Source of the DNA: Rhodococcus sp. UNC23MFCrub1.1
Lineage (GTDB): Bacteria; Actinomycetota; Actinomycetes; Mycobacteriales; Mycobacteriaceae
Direction: 5' to 3'
Assembly: GCF_000686025.1 (NCBI RefSeq)
Contig: NZ_JMLQ01000001.1
Span: 124,001-188,000, forward strand
Length of the DNA stretch: 64,000 nucleotides
Position 1 is the stretch's first letter. Every line of letters starts with the position of its first letter. Under the pieces are notes generated by a model. That model was not told the DNA's origin, did not search any database, and saw nothing but the letters and a program-made list of their open reading frames with translations. The position numbers and the translations under genes are program-made. Positions 50,613-59,667 of the stretch are shown here, in pieces.

Positions 50613-52253
50613 ATGGTGTCCGAGACTCGCCCGGGGATGACGGCCGCACGCGACGTCGTGGTGTCGCAGGCAGTGGCGCTCGGCGTGGCCGTCGCGCTCA
50701 CGACGTCGGGAGTGCCTGCGCGATGGGCGATCACGGCCGCAGTGGTCGTCGTGATCGGACTCTGCCTCCCCCGGGACGGGCGTCCTGTCGTGGGTCACCT
50801 CTCGGCGTGGCCACGGCTTCTCGCGCATCGACCGGTACCCGCGCGCACGGTGCTGTCGTTCGATCGTCCCGGCGGTCCGATCGGTGTGGTGTGGAACGGA
50901 TCCGACCTGACGATCGTCGCGGAACTCCACGTCGAACCGGCTGCGGCCGGATGGTCGACGGTCGGCTCACGCGGTGCGACACCCGATGCCGTGGTGCCGC
51001 TCCGCGACCTCGTCGACCGACTGTCGCAGGGCACGGACGCGCCCACCCACCTGGGTGTCACCTCCGTCGGCACGCGTCCGGCACGGGGTCGCCGCGCCGC
51101 GGACTCCTACCTGTCCATGGCCGGACCGCTCGCGTCGGTGGCGCGGCGGCAAACCTTCCTCTCCCTCTCGACCGATGTCCACGAGGGTGAGACGGCCGCG
51201 GCGCGTCGGGGCGGAACTGCTGCGGGGTCGGTGCAGATGCTCGCCACGACCATGGCCCGACTGCAGCACGTCCTGCGCACCCACGGTCTCGTGGGCAGCC
51301 TTCTCACCTCCGATCAGATCCGTGCGGCGGATCTTCTGGTGACGAGTGGGGTTCCCCTCCGTCACGTCCGTCCGCAGTGGCGCTTCGCCCGGCTCGGCGG
51401 ATCGACCTGGCGCTCCCGGCGGCTCGCACCGTCCGCCTGGACCGCGGCGGCGGTCGACTCGATCGGCGATCACGACGCGGACGTCACGAGTCTCGCCGTC
51501 CGGGCGGCTCTCTCGACCACCACCGAAGCGACGGCGACCTACGGCTACCTGTCGGCCGAATCTCCGCAGCGCCGATCGATCCGGGTCGCGGGGTCCAGCA
51601 CGCTCGACGGCCTGCATCGACAGGGCCTGGAGGACGTCCTCGTGTCGACCGCCCGGCCGGCGACGCCCACGCACCCCGTCGAGGGAGCGCAGTGGAGCAC
51701 CCTCGTGCTGCCGGTCGCGGGATGCGGTCAGGTCGTCGGTGTCGACTCCGACGGAACCACCGTCACCGCACGACTGTTCGGAAGGGACGTCCACACCGTC
51801 GACGTCCACGGCGAGCTGTACGTGGTCCACCAGATCGTCTTCCGCGCCGTGGCCGTCGGCGCGGTGGTCCTGGTGATGACCGACCGACCCCATGCATGGC
51901 GCCATCTCGCCGTCGCGGTGGCGGATTCGGGCACCCTCTCGGTGGTGACTCCCGTGTCGGACGTCGAGTCCGGCACCGCGGTGGATCTGGTGGTCGCCGA
52001 TCATGCCGGAGACAGACCGGCTCCGGTACCGGGAACGGTGCTCCGGGTGAACCCTGCCTCGTCGACCGGCGGGACCGACATCGTGATCGACCAGTCCCCG
52101 AACGTCACCGACGAGGTAACCCTGACGATGGCGTCGCGGAGCATCACCCTGCGGCTCGTCACCACCGCGGCCGAGACCGAGGCCATCGGTCGACCGCGGG
52201 GTCTCCCACGACCGGGCTCAGCCGCGCGGGTAGGGCTGCCCGGCGCGCTCTGA
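50613..52253 (+). CDS. eccE4: ESX-4 secretion protein EccE
   Basis: A 546-residue protein. Two N-terminal transmembrane helices (VVSQAVALGVAVALTTSGV and WAITAAVVVVIGLCLP) are followed by the EccE fold, with the ADSYLSMAGPLASVARRQTFLSLSTD region read in pieces. M. tuberculosis ESX-4 lacks an eccE, while larger or ancestral ESX-4 loci keep it, so this locus has all five Ecc components except EccA. AGAAGGAG lies just upstream; both the ATG at 50613 and a GTG one codon later fit. The 3' end overlaps the convergent reductase gene by 36 bases. Confidence 0.87.
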   Translation: MVSETRPGMTAARDVVVSQAVALGVAVALTTSGVPARWAITAAVVVVIGLCLPRDGRPVVGHLSAWPRLLAHRPVPARTVLSFDRPGGPIGVVWNGSDLTIVAELHVEPAAAGWSTVGSRGATPDAVVPLRDLVDRLSQGTDAPTHLGVTSVGTRPARGRRAADSYLSMAGPLASVARRQTFLSLSTDVHEGETAAARRGGTAAGSVQMLATTMARLQHVLRTHGLVGSLLTSDQIRAADLLVTSGVPLRHVRPQWRFARLGGSTWRSRRLAPSAWTAAAVDSIGDHDADVTSLAVRAALSTTTEATATYGYLSAESPQRRSIRVAGSSTLDGLHRQGLEDVLVSTARPATPTHPVEGAQWSTLVLPVAGCGQVVGVDSDGTTVTARLFGRDVHTVDVHGELYVVHQIVFRAVAVGAVVLVMTDRPHAWRHLAVAVADSGTLSVVTPVSDVESGTAVDLVVADHAGDRPAPVPGTVLRVNPASSTGGTDIVIDQSPNVTDEVTLTMASRSITLRLVTTAAETEAIGRPRGLPRPGSAARVGLPGAL

Positions 52254-52760
52254 CCACCACAGCAACTGATCGATCATCCGCTGTGCGCCATCGATCGCGG
52301 CACCGTCGGACGTCTCGCCGTGCGCCTCGAACGCCTTCTTCACTCGGGGGAACAGCACGGCGTCGCGCACGGATGCCATGTGCAGCTCCGCGACCACCAG
52401 ACGCAGCTGCTCCACGGCTCGCACTCCCCCGGCCGTGCCGCCGTAGGAGACGAAACCCACCGGCTTGCCACGCCATTCGAGCTTCACCGAGTCCAGTGCC
52501 AATTTCAGCGATGCCGGGCAACCGTGGTTGTACTCGGGAGTGACGAGCACGAAGGCATCGCAGCCGTCCACCCAGCGGATCAGCTCGTCGACACCGGGGC
52601 CACCCGAGAGATCCATCGGCAGAACGACATCCGCGAGGTCGAGTACCCGGACCTCGAATCGCCCGTCCGCCGAGGCGCGGCGCACGAACCACTGAGCCAT
52701 TGTGGGGCCGACACGCCCCGTCCGGACCGAGCCGATGATCACGCCGAGAACAGGAGCCAT
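52218..52760 (-). CDS. NADPH-dependent FMN reductase family protein
   Basis: A 180-residue flavodoxin-like reductase: VIIGSVRTGRVGPTMAQW for FMN phosphate, the conserved VTPEYNHGCPASLKLALD, and VSYGGTAGGVRAVEQLR. It is likely a quinone, chromate or azo-type reductase using NADPH. The ATG at 52760 has AGGAG upstream. It lies 11 bases downstream of truA and could be co-transcribed with the ribosomal cluster. Confidence 0.9.
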   Translation of the reverse strand: MAPVLGVIIGSVRTGRVGPTMAQWFVRRASADGRFEVRVLDLADVVLPMDLSGGPGVDELIRWVDGCDAFVLVTPEYNHGCPASLKLALDSVKLEWRGKPVGFVSYGGTAGGVRAVEQLRLVVAELHMASVRDAVLFPRVKKAFEAHGETSDGAAIDGAQRMIDQLLWWSERAGQPYPRG

Positions 52761-52771
52761 GCCTGAAGAGG

Positions 52772-53671
52772 CTAGCCGCAGCAGGCACCGGGCAACGATC
52801 GCGTGGCCCGGGTCGTGCGACTGCGATCGGCCAGCTCCGCATCGACCGGGTAGTCGACACGCACCAGCGACAGGCCGTGCGCCGGGGCCACGGTGATCGA
52901 ACTCGACCTCGCACCGGCTCCCAGCAGGCCGCGTACCCACGTCAGGTCACGGCGTCCTTCGCCCACAGCCAGCATCGCCCCGACCAGGGAACGCACCATC
53001 GACCAGCAGAACGCGTCCGCGCTCACGTGCGCGGTGAGATCGTCGCCGTCCCGCACCCAGTCGAAGCGCTGCAGCTCCCGCACGGTGGTGGCGCCGTCAC
53101 GGCGCTTGCAGAACGCGACGAAATCGTGGAGGCCGACGAGAGTGGAGGACGCCTCCTGCATCGCCGCCACGTCGAGTGTGCGGGTCCACGGCACCACGAA
53201 ACCCGCTCGGAGGGGCGGAGTTCCGTAGGGCGCGGTGGACAGTCGGTACTCGTAGTGCCGCCGCAGTGCGGAGAACCGGGCGTCGAAATCGTCGGACACC
53301 AACGTCACACGCAGGACGCGAACGTCCGTCGGCAGAAAACGCGCGAGTCGGCGCACCAGCAACGCCGGGTCGGGTGCGCGGTCGGGATCGCGAGGATCGA
53401 TGCGGGCCAACGCGGTTCGCGGCACGTCGACGTGGGCGACCTGGCCCTCGGCGTGCACGCCGGCATCAGTCCGCCCGGCCACGGTGAGCTCGAGTGGGGT
53501 ACCGAAGATGGCGGACAGTCGCTCCTCGAGCACACCGCACACGGTCCGTTGGTCGCGTTGTCGAGCCCAGCCGGCGAAGGCAGTGCCGTCGTAGGCGACA
53601 TCGAGACGCAAACGGGCGAGCCCGCCACCCCCGGAAGGGGTGACGGGCTCGCCCAGAGAGTCCGAGGACAC
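52772..53671 (-). CDS. truA: tRNA pseudouridine(38-40) synthase TruA
   Basis: A 299-residue pseudouridine synthase. The catalytic Asp lies in [16 protein letters not shown], with [17 protein letters not shown] at the start, RHYEYRLS, and [22 protein letters not shown] near the C-terminus. The GTG start is 2 bases after the rplQ stop, so it is co-translated with the alpha operon, as in mycobacteria. Confidence 0.95.
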   Translation of the reverse strand: MSSDSLGEPVTPSGGGGLARLRLDVAYDGTAFAGWARQRDQRTVCGVLEERLSAIFGTPLELTVAGRTDAGVHAEGQVAHVDVPRTALARIDPRDPDRAPDPALLVRRLARFLPTDVRVLRVTLVSDDFDARFSALRRHYEYRLSTAPYGTPPLRAGFVVPWTRTLDVAAMQEASSTLVGLHDFVAFCKRRDGATTVRELQRFDWVRDGDDLTAHVSADAFCWSMVRSLVGAMLAVGEGRRDLTWVRGLLGAGARSSSITVAPAHGLSLVRVDYPVDAELADRSRTTRATRSLPGACCG

Positions 53672-53673
53672 TC

Positions 53674-54261
53674 TTACTTCTTGTCTGCCTCATCGGCGTT
53701 GGCCGCGTGAGCGTCCTCTGCCTCGACACCCTCGATGACAGCGTCTGCATTCTCGACCTGAGCGTCGGTTGCCTCGGCCTCGACGGCCTCGACGACGTTC
53801 TGATCGGATGCAGCCTCGTCAGCGGCGGTCTCGTCGTTCGTGGCGGCAGGCGCGGCCTGCGATGCCTGGACACGACGAGCACGGTCCGCCTCGTTGGACA
53901 CCGTCTGCTCGCGAACGAGCTCGATGATGGCCTGAGGAGCGTTGTCACCCTTGCGGGGGACGGTCTTGATGATGCGGGTGTAGCCGCCTGCGCGCTCGGC
54001 GAAATGCGGGCCGATCTCTGCGAACAGAGTGTGAACGACGTCCTTGTTGCGGATGTCCTTCATGACCTCACGACGGTGAGCCAGCGAGCCGGCCTTCGCG
54101 TGCGTGATGATCTTCTCGGCGTAGGGGCGGAGGCGCTTGGCCTTCGACTCCGTGGTGGTGATCCGTCCGTGCTCGAACAGCGCCGTCGCCAGGTTGGCGA
54201 GAATCGCCTTCTGGTGCGACGCCGATCCGCCGAGACGGCGACCCTTGGTGGGCTTGGGCAT
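53674..54261 (-). CDS. rplQ: 50S ribosomal protein L17
   Basis: A 195-residue protein. The first about 120 residues are standard L17 ([66 protein letters not shown] read in pieces). A C-terminal acidic Ala/Glu/Asp-rich extension of about 70 residues follows, longer than in E. coli and typical of this actinobacterial group. Confidence 0.96.
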   Translation of the reverse strand: MPKPTKGRRLGGSASHQKAILANLATALFEHGRITTTESKAKRLRPYAEKIITHAKAGSLAHRREVMKDIRNKDVVHTLFAEIGPHFAERAGGYTRIIKTVPRKGDNAPQAIIELVREQTVSNEADRARRVQASQAAPAATNDETAADEAASDQNVVEAVEAEATDAQVENADAVIEGVEAEDAHAANADEADKK

Positions 54262-54300
54262 GTCAATCTCTCCTGATCAAGAGCTCGGGACGCGAGTGCG

Positions 54301-55362
54301 TCAGAGCTGTTCGGTCTCGGCGTAGTCCTGCTCGGCGCCGTCGGCATCGCTCACGGCGGTGTCGGTGTCGCTCCAGGTACCGGTGGCGGCGTCGTATCCG
54401 GCGACAGTGCTCGGATCGAACGTCGCGGGGCTGTCCTTGAGCGAGAGGCCGAGCGAGTGCAGCTTGACCTTGACCTCGTCGATGGACTTCTGTCCGAAGT
54501 TACGGATGTCCAGCAGATCCGACTCGGTACGGCCGACCAGCTCGCCGACGGTGTGAACACCCTCGCGCTTGAGGCAGTTGTAGGACCGGACGGTGAGGTC
54601 CAGATCCTCGATCGGCAGACCGAAGGATGCGATGTGATCGGCCTCGGCGGGCGAGGGTCCGATCTCGATGCCTTCTGCTTCGACGTTGAGCTCACGGGCA
54701 AGCCCGAACAGCTCGACCAGGGTCTTGCCCGCCGAGGCGAGCGCGTCCCGCGCGGTGATGGAGTTCTTGGTCTCCACGTCGAGAACGAGCCGATCGAAGT
54801 CGGTGCGCTGCTCGACGCGGGTGGCCTCCACCTTGTAGGTCACCTTCAGCACGGGCGAGTAGATCGAGTCGACCGGGATACGGCCGATCTCGGCGCCCGA
54901 CGCCTTGTTCTGAACAGCCGGAACGTATCCGCGGCCACGCTCGACGACGAGCTCGATCTCGAGCTTGCCCTTGTCGTTCAGGGTCGCGATGTGCAGATCC
55001 GGGTTGTTCACGGTGACGCCGGCCGGAGGAACGATGTCGCCTGCAGTGACAGTGCCGGGGCCCTGCTTGCGGACGTACATGGTGACCGGCTCGTCCTCTT
55101 CCGAGGACACGACGAGACCCTTGAGGTTCAGGATGATGTCGGTGACATCCTCCTTCACGCCGGGGACCGTGGTGAATTCGTGCAGAACGCCGTCGATACG
55201 GATGCTGGTGACAGCAGCGCCGGGGATCGACGAGAGAAGCGTGCGGCGAAGCGAGTTGCCGAGGGTGTACCCGAAGCCAGGCTCGAGGGGCTCGATGACG
55301 AACTTCGAGCGGTTGTCAGCGATGACCTCTTCGGTCAGCGTGGGTCGCTGAGAAATGAGCAT
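54301..55362 (-). CDS. rpoA: DNA-directed RNA polymerase subunit alpha
   Basis: A 353-residue alpha subunit. The N-terminal assembly domain ([28 protein letters not shown]) is followed by a C-terminal domain ([47 protein letters not shown]) that contacts DNA and activators. It ends in an acidic tail. The ATG at 55362 is used. The gene is separated from rpsD by 114 bases that hold a long hairpin. Confidence 0.98.
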   Translation of the reverse strand: MLISQRPTLTEEVIADNRSKFVIEPLEPGFGYTLGNSLRRTLLSSIPGAAVTSIRIDGVLHEFTTVPGVKEDVTDIILNLKGLVVSSEEDEPVTMYVRKQGPGTVTAGDIVPPAGVTVNNPDLHIATLNDKGKLEIELVVERGRGYVPAVQNKASGAEIGRIPVDSIYSPVLKVTYKVEATRVEQRTDFDRLVLDVETKNSITARDALASAGKTLVELFGLARELNVEAEGIEIGPSPAEADHIASFGLPIEDLDLTVRSYNCLKREGVHTVGELVGRTESDLLDIRNFGQKSIDEVKVKLHSLGLSLKDSPATFDPSTVAGYDAATGTWSDTDTAVSDADGAEQDYAETEQL

Positions 55363-55416
55363 TGATGTCCTCCTGGGAAGAGCGTCCGCTATTTGACGCT
55401 CGGGATGTGGCCTACG

Positions 55417-55466
55417 GCCCCGTGCGCCTCTTGCGTATCCGGAGATACGCAAAAGGCGCACGGGGC
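55417..55466 (-). terminator. 22-bp hairpin between rpsD and rpoA (attenuator or processing site)
   Basis: The arms 55417-55438 and 55445-55466 pair over 22 bases with a single G/T wobble around a 6-base loop (CCGGAG). It begins 11 bases after the rpsD stop. On the minus strand no U-run follows, and rpoA must still be expressed. Partial termination, an RNase processing site or mRNA stabilisation of the upstream ribosomal genes are all possible. Confidence 0.7.
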
Positions 55467-55476
55467 GCGAAGCGCC

Positions 55477-56082
55477 CTACTTCGAGTAGTACTCGACGAT
55501 GAGCTGCTCGGTCAGCGGGATGTCGATCTGCGAACGCTCCGGCTCCTGGTGGACCAGGATGCGGAGACGGTTCGGAACGACCTGCAGCCAACCGGCAACG
55601 GGACGATCGCCGTAGGTCTCACGGGCGATCTGGAAAGGCAGCGTGCTCAGCGACTTCTCGCGGACGTCGATGATGTCGTACTGCGAGACGCGGTAGCTGG
55701 GGATGTCGACCTTCTTGTTGTTGACCAAGAAGTGGCCGTGCGTGACCAACTGGCGTGCCTGACGACGCGTGCGAGCGAGGCCCGCACGGTAGACGACGTT
55801 GTCGAGACGCGTCTCGAGGATGCGGAGCAGGTTCTCACCCGTCTTGCCCTTGAGGCGGTTCGCTTCCTTGTAGTACAGCGAGAACTGCTTCTCCATGACG
55901 CCGTAGGTGAAGCGTGCCTTCTGCTTCTCCTGCAGCTGGAGCAGGTACTCGCTCTCCTTGATGCGCGCGCGGCCGTGCTGGCCGGGCGGGTACGGGCGAC
56001 GCTCGAAGGCCTGATCGCCTCCGACGAGGTCGACGCGCAGTCGACGCGACTTGCGGGTGATGGGTCCGGTATAACGAGCCAT
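55477..56082 (-). CDS. rpsD: 30S ribosomal protein S4
   Basis: A 201-residue S4: ARYTGPITRKSRRLRVDLVGG at the start, KQKARFTYGVMEKQFSLYYKEA, and the S4 RNA-binding domain LDNVVYRAGLARTRRQARQLVTHGHFLVN read in pieces. It is one of the alpha-operon genes, 20 bases downstream of rpsK. Confidence 0.98.
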   Translation of the reverse strand: MARYTGPITRKSRRLRVDLVGGDQAFERRPYPPGQHGRARIKESEYLLQLQEKQKARFTYGVMEKQFSLYYKEANRLKGKTGENLLRILETRLDNVVYRAGLARTRRQARQLVTHGHFLVNNKKVDIPSYRVSQYDIIDVREKSLSTLPFQIARETYGDRPVAGWLQVVPNRLRILVHQEPERSQIDIPLTEQLIVEYYSK

Positions 56083-56102
56083 GTTCTGTTACTTCCTTCC
56101 CG

Positions 56103-56516
56103 CTAGACGCGACGGCGCTTGGGCGGACGGCAGCCGTTGTGCGGCTGGGGGGTGACATCGGAGATGGTGCCGACCTCGAGGCCTGCCGCCTGGAGCGAAC
56201 GGATCGCGGTCTCGCGGCCGGAGCCGGGACCCTTCACGAAGACGTCGACCTTCTTGACGCCGTGCTCCTGCGCCTTGCGCGCGGCACTCTCGGCAGCGAG
56301 CTGAGCGGCGAACGGAGTCGACTTGCGCGAGCCCTTGAAGCCCACGTGGCCCGAGGACGCCCACGAGATGACGTTGCCCGACGGGTCGGTGATCGACACG
56401 ATCGTGTTGTTGAACGTGCTCTTGATGTGAGCGCTGCCGTGCGGGACGTTCTTCTTGTCCCTGCGGCGCGTCTTCTGGGTCTTCTTCGGACCGGAGGTGC
56501 GTGACTTCGGGGGCAT
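56103..56516 (-). CDS. rpsK: 30S ribosomal protein S11
   Basis: A 137-residue S11: [27 protein letters not shown] read in pieces, [42 protein letters not shown] and the C-terminus [13 protein letters not shown]. Its ATG shares one base with the rpsM stop (TAATG). Confidence 0.98.
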   Translation of the reverse strand: MPPKSRTSGPKKTQKTRRRDKKNVPHGSAHIKSTFNNTIVSITDPSGNVISWASSGHVGFKGSRKSTPFAAQLAAESAARKAQEHGVKKVDVFVKGPGSGRETAIRSLQAAGLEVGTISDVTPQPHNGCRPPKRRRV

Positions 56517-56890
56517 TACTTCGCCTTCTTCTTGCCGGCAATGGTGCGCTTCGGTCCCTTACGGGTGCGCGCATTGGTCTTCGTGCGCTGTCCACGGACG
56601 GGCAGACCACGACGGTGGCGAAGGCCCTGGTAGCAGCCGATCTCGATCTTGCGACGGATGTCGGCCTGCACCTCGCGGCGCAGGTCGCCCTCGACCTTGA
56701 GCGACTCCTCGATGTACTCGCGGAGCTTGGTCAGGTCCTCGTCGGTGAGGTCCTTGCTCCGGAGATCGGGGCTGACGCCCGTGGCGGAGAGGATCTCCTG
56801 CGAACGGGTACGGCCGATGCCGTAGATGTAGGTGAGTGCGATCTCCATGCGCTTCTCGCGCGGAAGATCCACACCGGCTAGACGTGCCAT
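56516..56890 (-). CDS. rpsM: 30S ribosomal protein S13
   Basis: A 124-residue S13: [25 protein letters not shown] read in pieces, the helix-hairpin-helix region, and the C-terminal [25 protein letters not shown] with the basic tail AGKKKAK. The ATG at 56890 is the standard start. It overlaps rpsK by one base. Confidence 0.98.
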   Translation of the reverse strand: MARLAGVDLPREKRMEIALTYIYGIGRTRSQEILSATGVSPDLRSKDLTDEDLTKLREYIEESLKVEGDLRREVQADIRRKIEIGCYQGLRHRRGLPVRGQRTKTNARTRKGPKRTIAGKKKAK

Positions 56891-56957
56891 GTGGCGTTTT
56901 CCTTCATTCGTGCGGAGGTCTGCTCCCAGTCCGTCCCCATACATGTGGTGCTCGGGG

Positions 56958-56978
56958 CCCCGGCCTCCGCGGCCGGGG
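56958..56978 (-). other. Short GC hairpin in the rpmJ-rpsM spacer
   Basis: CCCCGGCC, 5-base loop, GGCCGGGG: a perfect 8-base stem in the 173-base spacer upstream of rpsM. It could be an attenuator, or an operator for autogenous control by S4 or another alpha-operon protein; position is the only evidence. Confidence 0.45.
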
Positions 56979-57063
56979 GTGTACTACCCGCGTGTGGGCA
57001 GCTGGTGCTGGGAGGTCTTCTTCTGGCATGTGGAGCCAAGTAGATCTTCGAGAGGGGGGTTGA

Positions 57064-57177
57064 TCAGCCCTGACGCTGCTTGTGGCGCAGGTTGTCGCAG
57101 ATCACCATGACCCGGCCGTTACGGCGGATCACTTTGCACTTCTCGCAGATCGGCTTGACGCTCGGCTTGACCTTCAC
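57064..57177 (-). CDS. rpmJ: 50S ribosomal protein L36
   Basis: A 37-residue protein from a GTG start: [18 protein letters not shown] then [18 protein letters not shown]. The zinc-type ligands C11, C14, C27 and H32 are all present, so this is the zinc-binding C+ form, not the C- paralogue made under zinc starvation. It lies between infA and rpsM as in other actinobacteria. Confidence 0.96.
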   Translation of the reverse strand: MKVKPSVKPICEKCKVIRRNGRVMVICDNLRHKQRQG

Positions 57178-57244
57178 GTCTGTTCGATCTCCTGGTCGCG
57201 TCCGAGGATCACGCGCGAACGCGTCGAACCTCGGACATGGTTGA

Positions 57245-57269
57245 TCCCCGGCTCGCGAGGAACCGGGGA
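57245..57269 (-). other. Short hairpin between infA and rpmJ
   Basis: TCCCCGG, 11-base loop, CCGGGGA, starting 8 bases after the infA stop on the minus strand. A 7-base stem without a U-run; a weak attenuator or processing signal at most. Confidence 0.4.
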
Positions 57270-57276
57270 CTCTTGA

Positions 57277-57498
57277 CTACTTGTAGCGGTAGACGATCCG
57301 CCCGCGTGTCAGGTCGTAGGGAGACAGCTCGACCACGACGCGATCCTCGGGGAGGATGCGGATGTAGTGCTGCCGCATCTTGCCGCTGATGTGAGCGAGC
57401 ACCTTGTGACCGTTCTCCAGCTCGATGCGAAACATCGCATTGGGCAGGGGTTCGACTACTCGGCCCTCGACCTCGATTGCGCCGTCCTTCTTTGCCAT
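57277..57498 (-). CDS. infA: Translation initiation factor IF-1
   Basis: A 73-residue S1/OB-fold protein: [67 protein letters not shown] is complete when read in pieces and it ends VYRYK. The ATG at 57498 is the standard start. It heads the infA-rpmJ-rpsM-rpsK-rpsD-rpoA-rplQ-truA run. Confidence 0.98.
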   Translation of the reverse strand: MAKKDGAIEVEGRVVEPLPNAMFRIELENGHKVLAHISGKMRQHYIRILPEDRVVVELSPYDLTRGRIVYRYK

Positions 57499-57639
57499 AT
57501 CCTCCGCGATCCTGGTTTGCACACCTGATTGACGTCTCGTAACCACACTTCGTGCAGGCACGCGTGAACGCACCGACGTTCCATGTTACCGGGTCGGAGC
57601 GAGCAGGCCAAACCAGCCGTCCACAGGCGCGGAGCACCC

Positions 57640-58059
57640 TCAGCCCGAATGGCCCCGATAGGTGCCGAAGGACCAGTGCACCCCCTCGGGATCGAGGCAG
57701 GTGAAACCCTGGCCGCCGTAGTCCTCGTCGCGCAGGGGTTCCACGATACGGGCGCCGGCCTCGCGCGCGCGATCGTGCAGTCGCGTCAGTTCGTCCTGTC
57801 CCACGGCAACGTAGACGGCGCCGACTCCGGGCGGCAGGCCCGCGATGGTGCTGTCCGGTCGCGCCGAGCCGAGCATGACGGCTCCGCCGCCGGGGCGGAC
57901 GAGCTCGGCGTGGTCGACGCGCTCCCCCTCGCCGTACACGGCGGCCTCGGTGAAGCCGAGGACGTCGACGAGGAAGGCGATCGCGGCACGCGCGTCGTCG
58001 TATCGGAGTGCGGGCCAGACGACGGTCGGGGTGGTCTCGGTGTGCTGTGTCTCGGTCAT
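57640..58059 (-). CDS. VOC-superfamily (glyoxalase-fold) protein
   Basis: A 139-residue protein of the vicinal-oxygen-chelate fold: WPALRYDDARAAIAFLVDVLGF at the start, VDHAELVRPGGGAVMLGSA, and the C-terminal EDYGGQGFTCLDPEGVHWSFGTY typical of the PhnB/glyoxalase-like group. The metal ligands are only partly recognisable, so it may be a binding or resistance protein rather than an enzyme. The ATG overlaps the stop of the upstream AraC-type frame (ATGA), which ties the two together. Confidence 0.85.
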   Translation of the reverse strand: MTETQHTETTPTVVWPALRYDDARAAIAFLVDVLGFTEAAVYGEGERVDHAELVRPGGGAVMLGSARPDSTIAGLPPGVGAVYVAVGQDELTRLHDRAREAGARIVEPLRDEDYGGQGFTCLDPEGVHWSFGTYRGHSG

Positions 58060-58903
58060 GCCGTCGATCCTGTCGCCGCGGAGGTGCGCTCGTCTTGTAC
58101 GGATGCGAACACCTCGTTCGCACGCCACACCGAGGGCGCCGATCCCGCCAGCGCGCGCCAGTCCCGTGCATGTGTGCCTGGTCGAAGTAGCCGCAGACCG
58201 ACGCCACCTCGGCGAGCCGGGGCGGTTCGGCCACCCGCAGCATCGCGTGCGCTCGGGCGAACCGCCCCAGCCGGACCGCGTCCCGCGGCGTGACGGCGTA
58301 CTCGGAGGCGAACGCGGTCTCGAGGCGTCGACGGCTCCATCCCACCTCCGCGGCGACCTGCTCCACCGACATCGCGGTGGGACCGGTGGTCCGCGCCCAC
58401 GCCCGCTCCAGCCGGGCATCCGGTTGCGGGGCCCGGCCCAGTCGCGCGCACAGCGTGCGGTCCAGCAGCGCGAATGCCTCACGCCATCCGGTCGCTGCGT
58501 GCACGCCGTCGAGAAGCCGAGCGGCATCGCGCCCGAGCAGGTCCTCCAACGGCACGATGTACTGGCGCAACTCGGCGGGCGGGACGTGGAGCAGCGCGCG
58601 GCACCCCGCCGGCGTCACCGTGATCTGGACACCGTGCTGCTCGCCGTCGTGCTCGATCACGACGGGTTCGGTCCCCAGACCCGACGCGAGGGCACCGAAC
58701 TCCCCCGGCCGCTGATCCGCCATCGCGGTGCGGGAGATCGTGAGCGGTGGCCCGATCGGCAGAATGATCGTCAGGTCGACGGACGGCATGCCGACGTGCG
58801 AGCCCGGCGCGAAGCCGGAGAGGCGGTACCCCTCGTAGCGACGCACGAGGCCGCGGAGGGCCCGCGACGGCACCGCGGTCGCGCCGTCCGACACGGCTGT
58901 CAT
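58056..58903 (-). pseudogene. AraC-family transcriptional regulator interrupted by a frameshift
   Basis: An AraC/XylS-type regulator of about 282 residues read in two frames. From the ATG at 58903 the sequence is normal through the first helix-turn-helix (MSVEQVAAEVGWSRRRLETAFASEY read in pieces) and into the second (LAEVASVCGYFDQAHMH). It then leaves the family pattern at about 58165. Shifting frame by one base restores RDWRALAGSAPSVWRANEVF to a stop at 58056 that overlaps the VOC gene. A single missing base after the CAC codon explains this. It is either a real inactivating mutation or an assembly error. Confidence 0.85.
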
Positions 58904-58977
58904 GGGCACACGGTAGAACGGTACGAGCGAGGCCGCACGGCATTCGTGCACACGCTGCGGACGAGGAGGACCGATCG

Positions 58978-59664
58978 ATGGCCGAGGATCCAGGACGCGT
59001 CGAGAAGGCGTTGGTGTCGATCCTAAACAACGGGAGCCGACTGCAGGGCCCCGCCGTCGAGAAGTACGTCTGGCGAATACGCCGCGCGCATCCCACCGAG
59101 TCGCCGGCGCAGATCATCGGTCGCCTGGAGAAGACGTTCCTGAACGCCGTGACGGGAAGCGGCGGGGCTGCCGGGGCCACCGCCGCGGTGCCCGGCATCG
59201 GCACCGTCGCGTCGGTCGCTGCCGTCGGCACCGAGACGGCCTTCTTCGTCGAGGCCTCCGCACTGCTCACCCTGTCGGTGGCCGCCGTCCACGGCATCGC
59301 CGTGCACGACCACGAACAGCGGCGTGCGCTGGTGCTGGCGGTCGCTCTCGGTGAGTCCGGCCGGGAGATCGTCGGCAGGACACTGGGCCGCGGCAACGTC
59401 GGCCGCGTGCTCACCGCCGGGATCCCCGGCGCGAACCTCGGCAGTCTGAACAAGCGGCTCGTCCGCAAGTTCGTCGCCAAGTACGCCGCGAAGCGAGGGG
59501 CGGTCATGCTCGGCACGCTGCTGCCCGCGGGCATCGGAGCCGTCATCGGCGGAGCCGGCAACCGCGCCTTGGGCAAAGGCGTCGTCACCAATGCACGGGA
59601 CGCCTTCGGGCCGCCGCCGGCGCGGTGGCAGGACGCACCGGGCGTCGTCGAGCCGGACGCCTGA
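58978..59664 (+). CDS. Conserved hypothetical protein with Gly/Ala-rich hydrophobic segments
   Basis: A 228-residue protein of unrecognised family. After a helical N-terminus (VEKYVWRIRRAHPTESPAQIIGRLEKTFLNAV) come Gly/Ala-rich hydrophobic stretches (GGAAGATAAVPGIGTVASVAAVG, ALLTLSVAAVHGIAV, GTLLPAGIGAVIGGAGNRALG). These look like amphipathic or membrane-inserting segments, reminiscent of EcsC-type proteins. The ATG at 58978 has GGACGAGGAGG upstream. It lies 3 bases before the ABC ATPase gene, so it may be part of that transport operon. Confidence 0.7.
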   Translation: MAEDPGRVEKALVSILNNGSRLQGPAVEKYVWRIRRAHPTESPAQIIGRLEKTFLNAVTGSGGAAGATAAVPGIGTVASVAAVGTETAFFVEASALLTLSVAAVHGIAVHDHEQRRALVLAVALGESGREIVGRTLGRGNVGRVLTAGIPGANLGSLNKRLVRKFVAKYAAKRGAVMLGTLLPAGIGAVIGGAGNRALGKGVVTNARDAFGPPPARWQDAPGVVEPDA

Positions 59665-59667
59665 CGC

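Noticed and set aside
57209-58165. Continuation of the AraC frame past the VOC gene into infA
   Set aside because: After about 58165 the translation is Arg-rich and unlike any family; the neighbouring frame restores the AraC C-terminus, so a frameshift is the better explanation.
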